A DNA stretch of 64,000 nt from Cyanobacteria bacterium REEB67 (GCA_018971775.1 JAGXAB010000012.1:1-64000); one strand, 5' to 3'. Counted from the first letter of the stretch, positions 53,922 through 63,406 are shown. Made by a program: numbers and translations. The notes: generated by a model from the sequence alone, not told the origin.

Positions 53922-55313
53922 ATGACCGAAAAGCAGCTTCTAGCTCCAAGCGCCTTGAGCGAACTGGTCGACCTCGGCCAGCGTCAGAAGCTGCGCTCTC
54001 TGCTCAACGATCAACACCCGGCTGATCTCGCCGAATGTTTCGAGGAGCTCAGCCCCTCCTATCGCATCTCCTGCTTTCGCCTGCTCGACCTGGACAATGC
54101 TTCCTCGCTCCTGGCCGAGCTCGAGCCGGATCGCCAGTCCGAGCTGATTCGCGATCTGGGTGACATCTCGGTCGTCGCCCTGATCGGGGCCATGTCGCCG
54201 GACGATGCCGTGGACTTGCTCTCCGGCCTGCCCTCCGAAAAGGCGAAAGAGATCATCAACCAGATGAGCGATGCCGAGGTCAAAGAAGACCTCACTCAGC
54301 TCATGACTTTCAATCCGGACACGGCCGGCGGCATCATGTCCACCGACTATCTGGCCCTGCATTCACGCATGACCGTAGCCGAAGGCCTGGTCTATCTGCG
54401 CGAAAAATACGAAGACATCGAAGAAGAAATCTATGACGTCTATGTCGTCAACGAAGAAGAAATGCTCGTCGGCGTCGTTTCACTCAAAGATTTGCTCACC
54501 GCCTCGCCGGAAGTCTCGGTACAAAACATCATGGACGAAGATGTTGTCTTCGTCGAAGCCAGCCTCGACCAGGAACAGGCCGCCGAAATCGTCAGCCGCT
54601 ATGACCTATTGACCCTGCCTGTCGTAGACGGCAAAAAACATCTACTTGGGATTATCACCGCCGATGATGTCATCGACGTTTTAAAAGAAGAACACGCCGA
54701 AGACATCTTTCAATCGTCGGGTATCAATACCGGCTCGGACAATCAAGATATCCTGACCTGGGGCGTGCGCCGCGCCTTTGGTGCTCGATTGCCCTGGCTG
54801 CTTGTCACCCTGTTCATTGAAACAGGCTCGGCATCGGTGATCAAACACTACGACGCGATCATTCAGCAGACAGTGCTCGCTGCTTCTTTTATGCCGCTCT
54901 TGTCCGGCGTCACCGGTTCAGTGGCTACGCAGAGCACCTGTATCGTCATCGCCTCCAGCGCCAGTCGCGGTCAAATCAGTCTGCGCACCGCCCTGCGCAA
55001 TATCTGGCATGAACTGCGCGTCGGCATGATGCTCGGTCTTTTTTGCGGACTGTCCACTTATTGCATCTCGCACTTTATGCATCAATCCAGCAATGAGCTC
55101 GGCATCTTAGTCGGCATGTCGCTTTTCCTCACCATGTCTGTGGGAGTTTTGATGGGCACCCTCATGCCTTTCATCTTTCAAAAAGTAGGCGTCAATCCGG
55201 CCCATGCCTCTGGACCCTTCATCACAAGTATTTTAGATGTCTGTACAATGTCCATTTACCTGACAATCGTCCACTTCTTCCTGACAAACTCGCCGGCCGG
55301 TTTTAAACTGTAA
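53922..55313 (+). CDS. mgtE: Magnesium transporter MgtE
   Basis: This is a 463-residue Mg2+ channel. The N-terminal helical domain (LNDQHPADLAECFEELSP) is followed by two CBS domains (MSTDYLALHSRMTVAEGLVYL; IMDEDVVFVEASLDQEQAAEIVSRYDLLTLPVVD) that sense Mg2+, the plug helix and five membrane helices with PLLSGVTGSVATQST and VGVNPAHASGPFITSILDV. It follows the sigma gene. I found no M-box riboswitch in the 160-bp gap upstream. Confidence 0.95.
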   Translation: MTEKQLLAPSALSELVDLGQRQKLRSLLNDQHPADLAECFEELSPSYRISCFRLLDLDNASSLLAELEPDRQSELIRDLGDISVVALIGAMSPDDAVDLLSGLPSEKAKEIINQMSDAEVKEDLTQLMTFNPDTAGGIMSTDYLALHSRMTVAEGLVYLREKYEDIEEEIYDVYVVNEEEMLVGVVSLKDLLTASPEVSVQNIMDEDVVFVEASLDQEQAAEIVSRYDLLTLPVVDGKKHLLGIITADDVIDVLKEEHAEDIFQSSGINTGSDNQDILTWGVRRAFGARLPWLLVTLFIETGSASVIKHYDAIIQQTVLAASFMPLLSGVTGSVATQSTCIVIASSASRGQISLRTALRNIWHELRVGMMLGLFCGLSTYCISHFMHQSSNELGILVGMSLFLTMSVGVLMGTLMPFIFQKVGVNPAHASGPFITSILDVCTMSIYLTIVHFFLTNSPAGFKL

Positions 55314-55346
55314 GGCCTCCTCACCTATCTTTGCAAAGGACCTATA

Positions 55347-56900
55347 ATGGAAACGATCAAAAAAGATCCCAATAAAGAAGTCTTGAAAAGACGGCAGGAA
55401 GCCGCTTACGTATCGGAAGCGGCAGCGGAAAAAAGACACAAGCAGGGCACCCTGCTCGCTCGCGAAAGAATAGAGAAGCTTGTCGATGAAGGCAGCTTCC
55501 AGGAGATCGATCGCTATGCCATGCATCAATGCCGCGATTTCGGCATGGAAAGCAAGATGGTCTATGGGGATGGTGTAATCACCGGTCAAGCCAAAATTGA
55601 CGGCAGACCGGTTTATCTTTTTGCCCACGACGCCACCTTTGTCGGCGGAGCACTGGGCGAAGTCTTCGCCCGCAAAGTCTGCAAGATCATGGATCTGGCC
55701 CAGCAAGCCGGAGTGCCGGTGATTGGGCTGAACGAGAGCGGCGGCGCCCGCATTCAAGAGGGCGTGCGTTCACTGGCCGGTTACGCCGATATCTTCTATC
55801 GCAATGTCAAAAGCTCGGGCGTCATTCCGCAAATTTCGATTATTTACGGAGCCTGCGCCGGTGGCGCCGTTTATAGTCCGGCCGTGACCGACTTTACGAT
55901 CATGGTCAAAGAGAAGAGTTTTATGTTCGTCACCGGGCCGGAAATCGTGCGCACCGTCACCGGTGAAGACGTCAGCCTGGAAGAGTTGGGCGGCGCCATG
56001 ACCCACAACAGTCGCTCCGGTGTGGCCCAATTGCTCGCCGAAGACGAAGAAGATTCGTTCTATCTGGCCCGCAAATTGCTCTCCTATTTGCCTTCCAACA
56101 ATCTCGACACGGCCCCGATCGATGAGGAAGGCCCGGACGCCGAACCAGCGGACGCCGCCTCCCTCGACACGATCGTGCCCCATGACGCCAGCAAACCGTA
56201 TGACATGTACGAAGTGCTCGCCCGAATTTTCGATTATGGCGATTTCTTCGAAATTTCGCCACTTTTTGCCACCAACATCATCGTCGGCTTCGCCCGCCTC
56301 GGAGGCCATTCGGTCGGCATCGTCGCCAATCAGCCAAAATCTCTGGCCGGCTGTCTCGACATAAACGCTTCGGTAAAAGCAGCTCGCTTCGTGCGTTTCT
56401 GCGATGCCTTCAATATCCCCGTGCTCACCTTTGTCGACGTGCCGGGCTATTTGCCAGGCACTCAGCAGGAATTTCAGGGCATTATCAGACATGGTGCCAA
56501 ATTGCTTTACGCTTACTGCGAGGCAACCGTGCCCAAGCTCACAGTTATCACCCGCAAGGCATATGGTGGCGCCTTCGACGTCATGGGCTCAAAAAATGTC
56601 GGCGGCGATTACAACCTCGCCTGGCCGACCGGCGAGATTGCCGTGGTCGGAGCGGAAGCGGCGGTCAATCTGCTCTATCGCCGCGAGATCAAAGAGGATA
56701 ATGGCGGCGGCCGCTTCAAAGAGCTCGTCTCCGAATTTCGTGAGCGTTTTGCCAATCCATATATCGCCTCTCAGGAAGGCTATATAGATGATGTGATTTT
56801 GCCCTCCGAAACACGGGCAAAATTGATCGCCGCCCTGGAAGTACAGAAGAACAAGCGGGTAGAAATGCCCCGCCGTAAGCACGGTAATATTCCACTTTAG
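55347..56900 (+). CDS. pccB: Propionyl-CoA carboxylase carboxyltransferase (beta) subunit
   Basis: This 517-residue subunit transfers CO2 from biotin to propionyl-CoA. The crotonase-type fold is evident in GQAKIDGRPVYLFAHDATFVGGALGE, GLNESGGARIQEGVRSLAGY, YGACAGGAVYSPA and the second half VDVPGYLPGTQQEFQGIIRHGAKLLYAY. Start ATG 55347 has AAGGA upstream. The biotin/carboxylase subunit is not in the window. A relation to the B12-binding subunit (41545) through methylmalonyl-CoA is likely. A hairpin follows the stop. Confidence 0.92.
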   Translation: METIKKDPNKEVLKRRQEAAYVSEAAAEKRHKQGTLLARERIEKLVDEGSFQEIDRYAMHQCRDFGMESKMVYGDGVITGQAKIDGRPVYLFAHDATFVGGALGEVFARKVCKIMDLAQQAGVPVIGLNESGGARIQEGVRSLAGYADIFYRNVKSSGVIPQISIIYGACAGGAVYSPAVTDFTIMVKEKSFMFVTGPEIVRTVTGEDVSLEELGGAMTHNSRSGVAQLLAEDEEDSFYLARKLLSYLPSNNLDTAPIDEEGPDAEPADAASLDTIVPHDASKPYDMYEVLARIFDYGDFFEISPLFATNIIVGFARLGGHSVGIVANQPKSLAGCLDINASVKAARFVRFCDAFNIPVLTFVDVPGYLPGTQQEFQGIIRHGAKLLYAYCEATVPKLTVITRKAYGGAFDVMGSKNVGGDYNLAWPTGEIAVVGAEAAVNLLYRREIKEDNGGGRFKELVSEFRERFANPYIASQEGYIDDVILPSETRAKLIAALEVQKNKRVEMPRRKHGNIPL

Positions 56901-56919
56901 AATCCGCCGCTTGCGGATT
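56901..56919. terminator. Hairpin between convergent genes, likely terminator
   Basis: AATCCGC pairs perfectly with GCGGATT around a five-base loop, right after the pccB stop and 14 bases from the opposing gene's stop. There is only a partial T-run. Confidence 0.55.
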
Positions 56920-56933
56920 TGTCACTTAAAAAT

Positions 56934-57677
56934 TTAGCGCCGAGAAATCTTCGGATAGTCGAGGACGATTTCAATCGGCTCGCCTGCCGATGCATGACTA
57001 TAAGTAAGCAAATTGATATGCGCTGAGACGGGAGCAGGCATGATCGATTCGGCTCGCGACACCGGATCGACTGCTCTGGTGCTCTTTTCGATAAAGGCCA
57101 GCAGGCTCTCCTGCAAAGGAGCGGGGGTGACTACAAAAATCCCTTTTACACCATTGGCACCAAGGCGAGCCTGGATCTTCATCACCTTCAAAAGAAAGTC
57201 GCGGAGCAATTCGACGTAGATTTTGCCCGGATCGTTTTTGGTTTTACCACCATAGCTGAAACCATCCATGGTGTTAACTTTTCCGTCAATCACCAGAGCG
57301 CAAATCGGGCTCTGTCCGACTGCCGTTTTGAAGACGACCTCGTAGACCGGAATCAGCCAACGCGAAAAAAATCCGCGCTCGATCTGTCTCACCTCGGCCG
57401 AGGTGACTCGCGAAAACATTTCCCAGAGCCGGATTTGACGATTGTATAAGCCGCTCTGATGGGCAAAGGCGAAATAGTCATGAAAGAGCGAGTGAATCAC
57501 AGCCAGCGGTAAGGGGTCGATGTGCGCTCCGGTCGGTGCCTCGATCACTAGATTGTCCAGCCCGGCCTTGATGTCAACAGCGGTCGCTCCACGAGGATTG
57601 CCAGTGACTGCGCCGAGGTTGTAGGCCTCATCTTCGAGATTCTTGATCTGCACGGTGCAATTATTTACAACAGCCAT
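56934..57677 (-). CDS. Protein of unknown function (247 aa)
   Basis: The start is set at ATG 57677, with GGGA nearby; the track start is TTG 57710. The protein begins MAVVNNCTVQIKNLEDEAYNLG. It includes an aromatic, helical middle (IHSLFHDYFAFAHQSGLYNRQIRLWEMF) and a helix near LLRDFLLKVMKIQARLG. No signal peptide or familiar motif is visible. It is convergent with pccB. Confidence 0.6.
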   Translation of the reverse strand: MAVVNNCTVQIKNLEDEAYNLGAVTGNPRGATAVDIKAGLDNLVIEAPTGAHIDPLPLAVIHSLFHDYFAFAHQSGLYNRQIRLWEMFSRVTSAEVRQIERGFFSRWLIPVYEVVFKTAVGQSPICALVIDGKVNTMDGFSYGGKTKNDPGKIYVELLRDFLLKVMKIQARLGANGVKGIFVVTPAPLQESLLAFIEKSTRAVDPVSRAESIMPAPVSAHINLLTYSHASAGEPIEIVLDYPKISRR

Positions 57678-58106
57678 TTGAATCCCATCCGAGCGCCGGG
57701 CAAAAACCAATCAACAAACGAGCTAATAAATCAGCCAACAGGCAGATTTTATCAAAGAATTGCCAAGTAAACCGCTATGTGAAATCAAGGGCGAAATTGT
57801 CCGAATATTTGCCAAGAGCAGCCTGCCCCATGTGCTTGCTGAAGGGAAATGGGATTAGCTGCCGTCAAACGTGGTACATCTACTATTAGCGACTGAGCGT
57901 ATGGGCGAACAACGGGCAAGGAGGTAAAAAAGTTCGCCATAAAGTGGGCTATGTGCTCGCTTGCTTCAGTCCCCTATCAGGTAAACTGATAATAGGCGCT
58001 TGGCGGTTGCAGCTTCTCGGAATTTAGAGGCAGCCAGAAGGTAGCCCATTTGGGTTCCTGAGCACTTGCATGTCTATCTAACTTAAGGACTTGACCGAGT
58101 TAAGTT
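57678..58106. other. 429-bp gap with a stray ribosome-site-like sequence and an SD-region hairpin
   Basis: The gap separates a minus-strand unknown gene from the ECF-sigma gene. It contains GCAAGGAGG near 57916 with no suitable start codon within 12 bases; the nearest small ORF (GTG near 57952, about 27 codons) is unconvincing. An AACTTAA/TTAAGTT hairpin abuts the sigma gene start. No tRNA or riboswitch was recognised. Confidence 0.5.
58080..58106 (+). promoter_or_regulatory. Hairpin at the ribosome-binding site of the ECF-sigma gene
   Basis: AACTTAA (58080-58086) is exactly complementary to TTAAGTT (58100-58106), whose last base touches the ATG at 58107. Part of the AAGGA ribosome site (58085-58089) lies in the left arm, so pairing could hide it. 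Confidence 0.5.
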
Positions 58107-58688
58107 ATGCCTCTTCTCCCCGCAAAAAACAGTACAAAAGAGTTTACCCAGACTGCTTTGGACGTCCTCACTGACCTGAAGAAGGGCAGCGGCGAAAAAC
58201 GCAACGAATTTGTCTGGGTGCATCAGGAGCGTGTCTACGCAGTGGCCTACCTGGGCACTGACAACCACGACCATGCCACCGAAGTGACGATTTCGGCGTT
58301 CAACAATGCTTTCAGTGCACTCAATCAGTCATTGCCGAAAAATCCGGACATTTCGATCTGGGATTGGCTCTCCCAATTTGTTGTCGAGGCCATGGGCGAA
58401 TATCACGCTCAAAATTCCGACGATCCGGTCAATAACGAAACAATGGACCCGACTCAAGATGGGTCAGCCAACATGGATTGGGAGACGACGGTTTTACTTG
58501 GCGTGCAAAGAGTCAAACGCTGTATTTCATCCCTTTCCCCCGAACAGAAAAAAGCCTTTCTTTTGCGCCACCACTACGACCTTAACTACGAGCAGATTGC
58601 CACCGTTGCCAACGAAACCGTCGAATCGGCAATGGCAACCCTTTATAGAGCCAGAGTACAAGTAGTTAAGTGCCTGGGCCGCGGATAA
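58107..58688 (+). CDS. ECF-type RNA polymerase sigma factor
   Basis: This is a 193-residue protein. Region 2-like sequence lies at about residues 30-75 (NEFVWVHQERVYAVAYLGTDNHDHATEVTISAFNNAFSAL). Region 4 is at the C-terminus (LSPEQKKAFLLRHHYDLNYEQIATVANETVESAMATLYRARVQVVKCL). The linker between them is long and acidic for the family. It probably redirects RNA polymerase to a small regulon. The next gene (83 bases on) encodes a protein with an anti-sigma zinc finger, the usual partner arrangement. Confidence 0.82.
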   Translation: MPLLPAKNSTKEFTQTALDVLTDLKKGSGEKRNEFVWVHQERVYAVAYLGTDNHDHATEVTISAFNNAFSALNQSLPKNPDISIWDWLSQFVVEAMGEYHAQNSDDPVNNETMDPTQDGSANMDWETTVLLGVQRVKRCISSLSPEQKKAFLLRHHYDLNYEQIATVANETVESAMATLYRARVQVVKCLGRG

Positions 58689-58771
58689 AACTTATTGAGC
58701 ATTCGATTTTTAGATGATACGCCCTGGTTCACTGACCAAGTTTCGATAAATTTGAGGTTCGGCTTACAGAC

Positions 58772-61700
58772 ATGACTTGCAACCGGTTCAGAACATTAGT
58801 CCAACAGAGATTCGACCAGGATCTGGAGACCCAGGACCATCGCGCCCTGATCAACCACCTGGAAGGTTGCGAATCTTGCGCCAAGTTTGATCATCAACTC
58901 GACCAGATGATTCAAGCCGCTCAGGACACGCCTGCACCGGACGAAGTCAGACCACAAAACCCGGAAGCGCTGGCCAGACAGATCATGGAGCAACTGCCCC
59001 AGAAAAAGGGCTCGCTCGTAAATATGATCTTGGGTATGTTTTCGGGCGGATCAAAAACGCCCAAAGCACCGAAAGCAGCCAAAGGCGGCAAGGACAAAGG
59101 CGCCAGAGACATGCGCGAAGATGGCGGCAGCGTCATCAAAGACAAGCTCAAAGCCAAGACCAAAGGCAAGTCCAAAGACAGTTACACTGATAAAGAACCG
59201 GATATGCGTCCCGGTGGTGTCAGCTTCGGACGTAAAAAAGACGATCAGATCGATAATGCTGCTATTGAAAGTCAAGTCGGCACTTTTTCTCGTCTGAAAT
59301 CGATATCTTCCAACCGCGGCGGCGAACAGCTAGACCGCGAAGCTCAGTCAACAACGCGCTCGCTCGGCGAGAAATTCGGCATGCCCGGCTCTAATACGAT
59401 CCTGGACGAAGGTCCGCTGACGCTCGCCGAATCGATCAAACGCAAAGTTTCCGAATCGCAAAAAATGAGCCCACTCGACGGCGACGACGGCGAAGCTTCA
59501 GGCTCCCTCGTACCAGTCAACGATAACGGTGCTGGCTCGCCCTTCGGTCGCGGAGACGCGTCTGCTGGCGACGGCAACTGGGGACCGCCGGCCTTCGGCG
59601 CCAAACAGAGCATGTCAGACATGCCTGCAGCCGCCACGCAAGTAGGGGGCGGCATGGACTGGGGCGGAGGTGCAGCAAGGAGCGGCAGCGCTCCCAATTT
59701 TGCCGCACCGACACCGATTGGTTTCGATGAACATCCCGGTTCTTCGATCGGACTGGCACCGCCCGGAGGTCGCAGACCTGATTTACAGGAAGGGGCTGGC
59801 AAGGCCGGTATCGGCTTGAGCAGTGCGGCTCCAGCACAGTCTGCCGGTTGGGGTGCCAGCGACAATGCCAAAGCGGCCGACAACAGCTCGGCCTGGGGTG
59901 GCGCACCAGCGGCCAGTCCGACGGCAGCAGTTCCGACTCCGGCGGCAAGCACCTGGACATCAGGATGGGGCAGCGAAAGCGCCCAACCCGTACCACAAAA
60001 ATCGTCGGATTCCTGGGCTGTGCCCGGATCTGATTCGACTGCCTCCTGGGGACAAGCAGAAAATACCGAAAGCGGCAATCAAGCCGGGTCGGCGCCCTCT
60101 GCCCCGGCCAGTGCACAGGGCATGCCCGCTCAGGAGAACGGAAGCGACCCGTGGGGTGCGCCCGCCGCCGCCGCATGGGGTGCAGGTCAGGCCGCAGCCG
60201 ACGCGGCAAATGCCGTTGCGCTAGCTTCTCAACAAACTCTTCCCACCGGCACCCCTGCTCCAGCGACACCTTCTAATGATGCCTGGGGAGCGCCATCCGG
60301 CGCCGCACCGGCCGCCTCTGATGCCTGGGGAGCGCCCGCGGTCGCGCAAGAAGCGGCATGGGGTGGCGCTCCTGCCGCAAGCCCACAGCCCGGACCAGCT
60401 ATCATCAATGAAGTCGCCGAAACTCAGCCCGCTACGGCAAACGCTGATGCCTGGGGCGCACCGGCCCAGACTCCCGCTCAGGCAACACCGGCTAACGATG
60501 CCTGGGGCGCACCGGCCCAGACTCCTGCTCCGGCAACACCGGCTAACGATGCCTGGGGCGCACCGGCCCAGACTCCTGCTCCGGCAACACCGGCTAACGA
60601 TGCCTGGGGAGCAGCCGCTCCAGCCACCTCATCCAGTGACGCCTGGAATGCCGCCGCCTCAACCTCGTCCACAGCGGGCGATGCCTGGGGTGCAGCGCCG
60701 CAAGCAGCTGGTCAAGCCGGCCCTGAAGCAGCTGGCGATGCCTGGACACAGCCGGCACCAGCTCCGGATCAACCGCCGATCACCGGCGTGATGGCCACCG
60801 GATACGCCACCATTCCTCCCGGTCAATTCGCCACTCCGGCAAATGCCGGCTCTGCCATCGCCAGTAGTGGCTGGGGTCAAGCCCCAGTACCGCCCGCGAC
60901 TCTTGACGCAGCCCAGATCGAAGCCAAGAAAAATGCCTGGTCCGCCGAAGCGGAGCAGCTCGAAACTGGCACATGGCGAGCATTTGCTCCGAAAATGAAT
61001 GCCGATCTCGGCGCCAAAGCACCAGCAGCACCACCGGCAGCGCCACCCGGCGACCGCTGGGATGTACCGATTCAAGAGCGGGCAAAAACCGGAGCCGAAC
61101 AGAGCAATGCGGCAATGCCGGCCATGCCACCAGCACCAGTGACGCCAGCGCAAGCTGCCGCACCGGCCGATACCCAGGGCCGATGGGATGTGCCGATACA
61201 GGAAAGATCAAAACAAGAGGAAGCCGCACCGGTCGTGGGCGGCACGAATATTGGTATGAATATCGGCATGCCACCAGGCGCTGTGGGCAATGGCGCCCCC
61301 GTGCTCAGCTCGGGCATACCGGTCAATCAAATCGTCGAGAAAATGGGTCAGGTCCTCGGTGGTCAATCGCAAGGGGCATCGGCCGGCGATCAGGAAAGCC
61401 GCTGGGATGTGCCTATTCAGGAAAGAGTCAAGAGCTCGCAAGAGATCGCCCCGGTACAGGCAGTCCAGGCCGCGCCACAGGCATTTCAAAATGCACCAGC
61501 TCCAAGCTGGGGCCAACCAGCGCCCGTCGAAATGCCGGCGTCTCCGCCGCCTGCAGTCGACAACAATGCCTGGGGCGCACCGGCGCCGGCAAATTCATGG
61601 GGTCAGGAAGCCGCTCCGGCAGCTCCGGCCGCTCCATCCTGGGAAAGCACGCCCGCTTCGGCAGGCAGCGGATGGGGCAGTGGCGACGGCGTACCTCTGC

Positions 61701-63373
61701 CGACGGCCCAGCCAACCAGCACCTGGGGGCAACCAGCCACCAGCGGTTGGGGAGACCCACCGGCTGCGGCGAATAATCAGGCCGCGCCTGCCATCTCTCA
61801 AAGTCAAACGCCTCTAGCCGGCTCCGGTTGGGGCACTCCAGCCGATCCGGCAAATGGTGGTCAGACCAACGGCGGCAGCGCCTGGGGCCAACCACCAGCA
61901 CCGGTGGCGACTGGGTGGGGAGCACCACCGCCGCCAGCCCCCGAGGCAGTCCCTTCGTCACCGCCTCAGGCCGCCCCTAGAGCCGAAATCACCGACAAAG
62001 TACAGGGCGGTGGTTTGCTTACCGGCATCGACGATAAAGCAATCGATCGTATCTTCGGTGAGATCGGCGTCCAGGAATCGGTCAGCAAAACCGTCGTCAA
62101 CAGCGGCGGCGAGCCAGTATCGAATTTCTCTCCACCGACATCGGCCGCTCCGCAATTTATGGAAGCACAGCCACAGCCGGCGCCAGCTCCGGCACCGTCC
62201 TTTGCCCAGACTGCCGCTCCGGAAGCGCCCGTAGCCAAAGGCTTGCTCGGTGGTATCGATGATAAAGCGATAGATCGCATCTTCAGTCAAAATCTCGGCG
62301 TCAGCGAATCTTCCGTTCCGGTTGGTCGTGGTGCTGAAATGGCCGGCGCGCCCGCCATGGCCAGTGCCGCGGCTGCATCGAGTTGGGGTAACCCTCCCGC
62401 CCCAGCTGTGCCCACAGCTCCTGCTCAAAGTCCGGCTGAAGTAGCCCAGTCCAATGGCTGGGGCGCTCCCTTGCCGCCCGCTTCCTCCGGTTGGGGCATG
62501 CCACCATCCCCGATGCCTGACGCTCCTTCCGAAGCCGCTCCTCCAGCCGCAAGCGGCTGGGGAACACCACCCGCCGCCCCCGGTCAATGGGGTATGCCTC
62601 CGGCCCCGATGGCCGCACCAGCCCAGCCCGCTCTGCCTGACGCCGCCGCTATGGCTCAGGCCAATTTTGGACAGGCCGCCGCAGGTGGTGCCCCGAAATT
62701 GTTCTCGGTCGATGACAGCGTCATGGATCGTATTTTCTCCGAAAATCTCGGCATACCACAGGATGGTCAGCCCGGCCAGGTAGCCGCTGCTCCAGTGCAT
62801 CAGACCATGCCCGAAATGCAGCAACCGGCAGCTCCATTTACCTCCGGACCGCCGCCGAAGATCGCCGGCATCGGTCGTCTCGATTCTAATGCCGATCCCA
62901 ACCAGGATGCAGGCTCGGGACGTATCGCTTCGATCGGTAAATTCCTGCTCGATCAAAAAGATCTCGACAAGATCGGCAAGCTCACCAATACCGACAATAA
63001 CGACGGTAAGCTGCGCATTCTCACCAAGGAAAATTCGGACGACTTGCAAGCCCTGCTCGGTCAAATCGGTGCCCAGGTGGGTGTGCTTGGTTCGGTAATC
63101 GTCGGCCACGATGGCTTACTAATCGCCAACACCATGCCTCCCGATATGGACGCGGAATCGGTCGGAGTCTGGGCGCTCGGCGTCTATATGAACACCGAAC
63201 ACGTCACCAAGAAAATGGGACATGATCGCGTCCACCAGGTCGTTTCCAGAACTCCCCGCGGTTATGTGATCATCGCCGACTTCGGCGGTGGACTGCTGGT
63301 CTGCGTCACCGAAGGCACGAGCATCGATTCGCTCATCCCCTTGATGCGCACGATCACTCAACTGGTCAACTAA
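58772..63373 (+). CDS. Anti-sigma zinc-finger protein with Trp-Gly repeats and C-terminal roadblock/LC7 domain
   Basis: This is a 1533-residue protein without a membrane helix. Residues 3-36 form a zf-HC2/ZAS zinc site (Cys3, then HLEGCESC: His29, Cys33, Cys36), as in anti-sigma factors. A Lys-rich segment follows. Residues about 270-1300 are disordered Pro/Ala with about 31 Trp-Gly pairs and a tandem DAWGAPAQTPAPATPAN block. Within it are three RWDVPIQER copies and three copies resembling GIDDKAIDRIF. The last 110 residues are a roadblock/LC7 domain (ALLGQIGAQVGVLGSVIVGHDGLLIANTMP, GYVIIADFGGGLLVCVTEG). It is the likely regulator of the sigma factor just upstream. Confidence 0.8.
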   Translation: MTCNRFRTLVQQRFDQDLETQDHRALINHLEGCESCAKFDHQLDQMIQAAQDTPAPDEVRPQNPEALARQIMEQLPQKKGSLVNMILGMFSGGSKTPKAPKAAKGGKDKGARDMREDGGSVIKDKLKAKTKGKSKDSYTDKEPDMRPGGVSFGRKKDDQIDNAAIESQVGTFSRLKSISSNRGGEQLDREAQSTTRSLGEKFGMPGSNTILDEGPLTLAESIKRKVSESQKMSPLDGDDGEASGSLVPVNDNGAGSPFGRGDASAGDGNWGPPAFGAKQSMSDMPAAATQVGGGMDWGGGAARSGSAPNFAAPTPIGFDEHPGSSIGLAPPGGRRPDLQEGAGKAGIGLSSAAPAQSAGWGASDNAKAADNSSAWGGAPAASPTAAVPTPAASTWTSGWGSESAQPVPQKSSDSWAVPGSDSTASWGQAENTESGNQAGSAPSAPASAQGMPAQENGSDPWGAPAAAAWGAGQAAADAANAVALASQQTLPTGTPAPATPSNDAWGAPSGAAPAASDAWGAPAVAQEAAWGGAPAASPQPGPAIINEVAETQPATANADAWGAPAQTPAQATPANDAWGAPAQTPAPATPANDAWGAPAQTPAPATPANDAWGAAAPATSSSDAWNAAASTSSTAGDAWGAAPQAAGQAGPEAAGDAWTQPAPAPDQPPITGVMATGYATIPPGQFATPANAGSAIASSGWGQAPVPPATLDAAQIEAKKNAWSAEAEQLETGTWRAFAPKMNADLGAKAPAAPPAAPPGDRWDVPIQERAKTGAEQSNAAMPAMPPAPVTPAQAAAPADTQGRWDVPIQERSKQEEAAPVVGGTNIGMNIGMPPGAVGNGAPVLSSGIPVNQIVEKMGQVLGGQSQGASAGDQESRWDVPIQERVKSSQEIAPVQAVQAAPQAFQNAPAPSWGQPAPVEMPASPPPAVDNNAWGAPAPANSWGQEAAPAAPAAPSWESTPASAGSGWGSGDGVPLPTAQPTSTWGQPATSGWGDPPAAANNQAAPAISQSQTPLAGSGWGTPADPANGGQTNGGSAWGQPPAPVATGWGAPPPPAPEAVPSSPPQAAPRAEITDKVQGGGLLTGIDDKAIDRIFGEIGVQESVSKTVVNSGGEPVSNFSPPTSAAPQFMEAQPQPAPAPAPSFAQTAAPEAPVAKGLLGGIDDKAIDRIFSQNLGVSESSVPVGRGAEMAGAPAMASAAAASSWGNPPAPAVPTAPAQSPAEVAQSNGWGAPLPPASSGWGMPPSPMPDAPSEAAPPAASGWGTPPAAPGQWGMPPAPMAAPAQPALPDAAAMAQANFGQAAAGGAPKLFSVDDSVMDRIFSENLGIPQDGQPGQVAAAPVHQTMPEMQQPAAPFTSGPPPKIAGIGRLDSNADPNQDAGSGRIASIGKFLLDQKDLDKIGKLTNTDNNDGKLRILTKENSDDLQALLGQIGAQVGVLGSVIVGHDGLLIANTMPPDMDAESVGVWALGVYMNTEHVTKKMGHDRVHQVVSRTPRGYVIIADFGGGLLVCVTEGTSIDSLIPLMRTITQLVN
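60450..60602 (+). repeat. Tandem 51-bp coding repeat (DAWGAPAQTPAPATPAN)
   Basis: Three nearly identical 51-bp units lie inside the large WG protein. Their near identity suggests recent slippage or unequal exchange. Confidence 0.85.
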
Positions 63374-63406
63374 AAGCTAAGCTCGGAAAACCAACGACCG
63401 GCCCCT

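Noticed and set aside
55342-55348. TATAAT overlapping the pccB start
   Set aside because: An AAGGA site directly precedes it, so the TATAAT is the spacer plus ATG rather than a promoter.
57946-58030. Tiny ORF downstream of the stray GGAGG
   Set aside because: The spacing from the ribosome-like site to the GTG is too long and the peptide has no recognisable pattern.
59344-63109. Long minus-strand ORFs (244, 250 and 383 residues)
   Set aside because: They mirror the repetitive GC-rich coding of the WG protein; composition is biased and no start signals exist.
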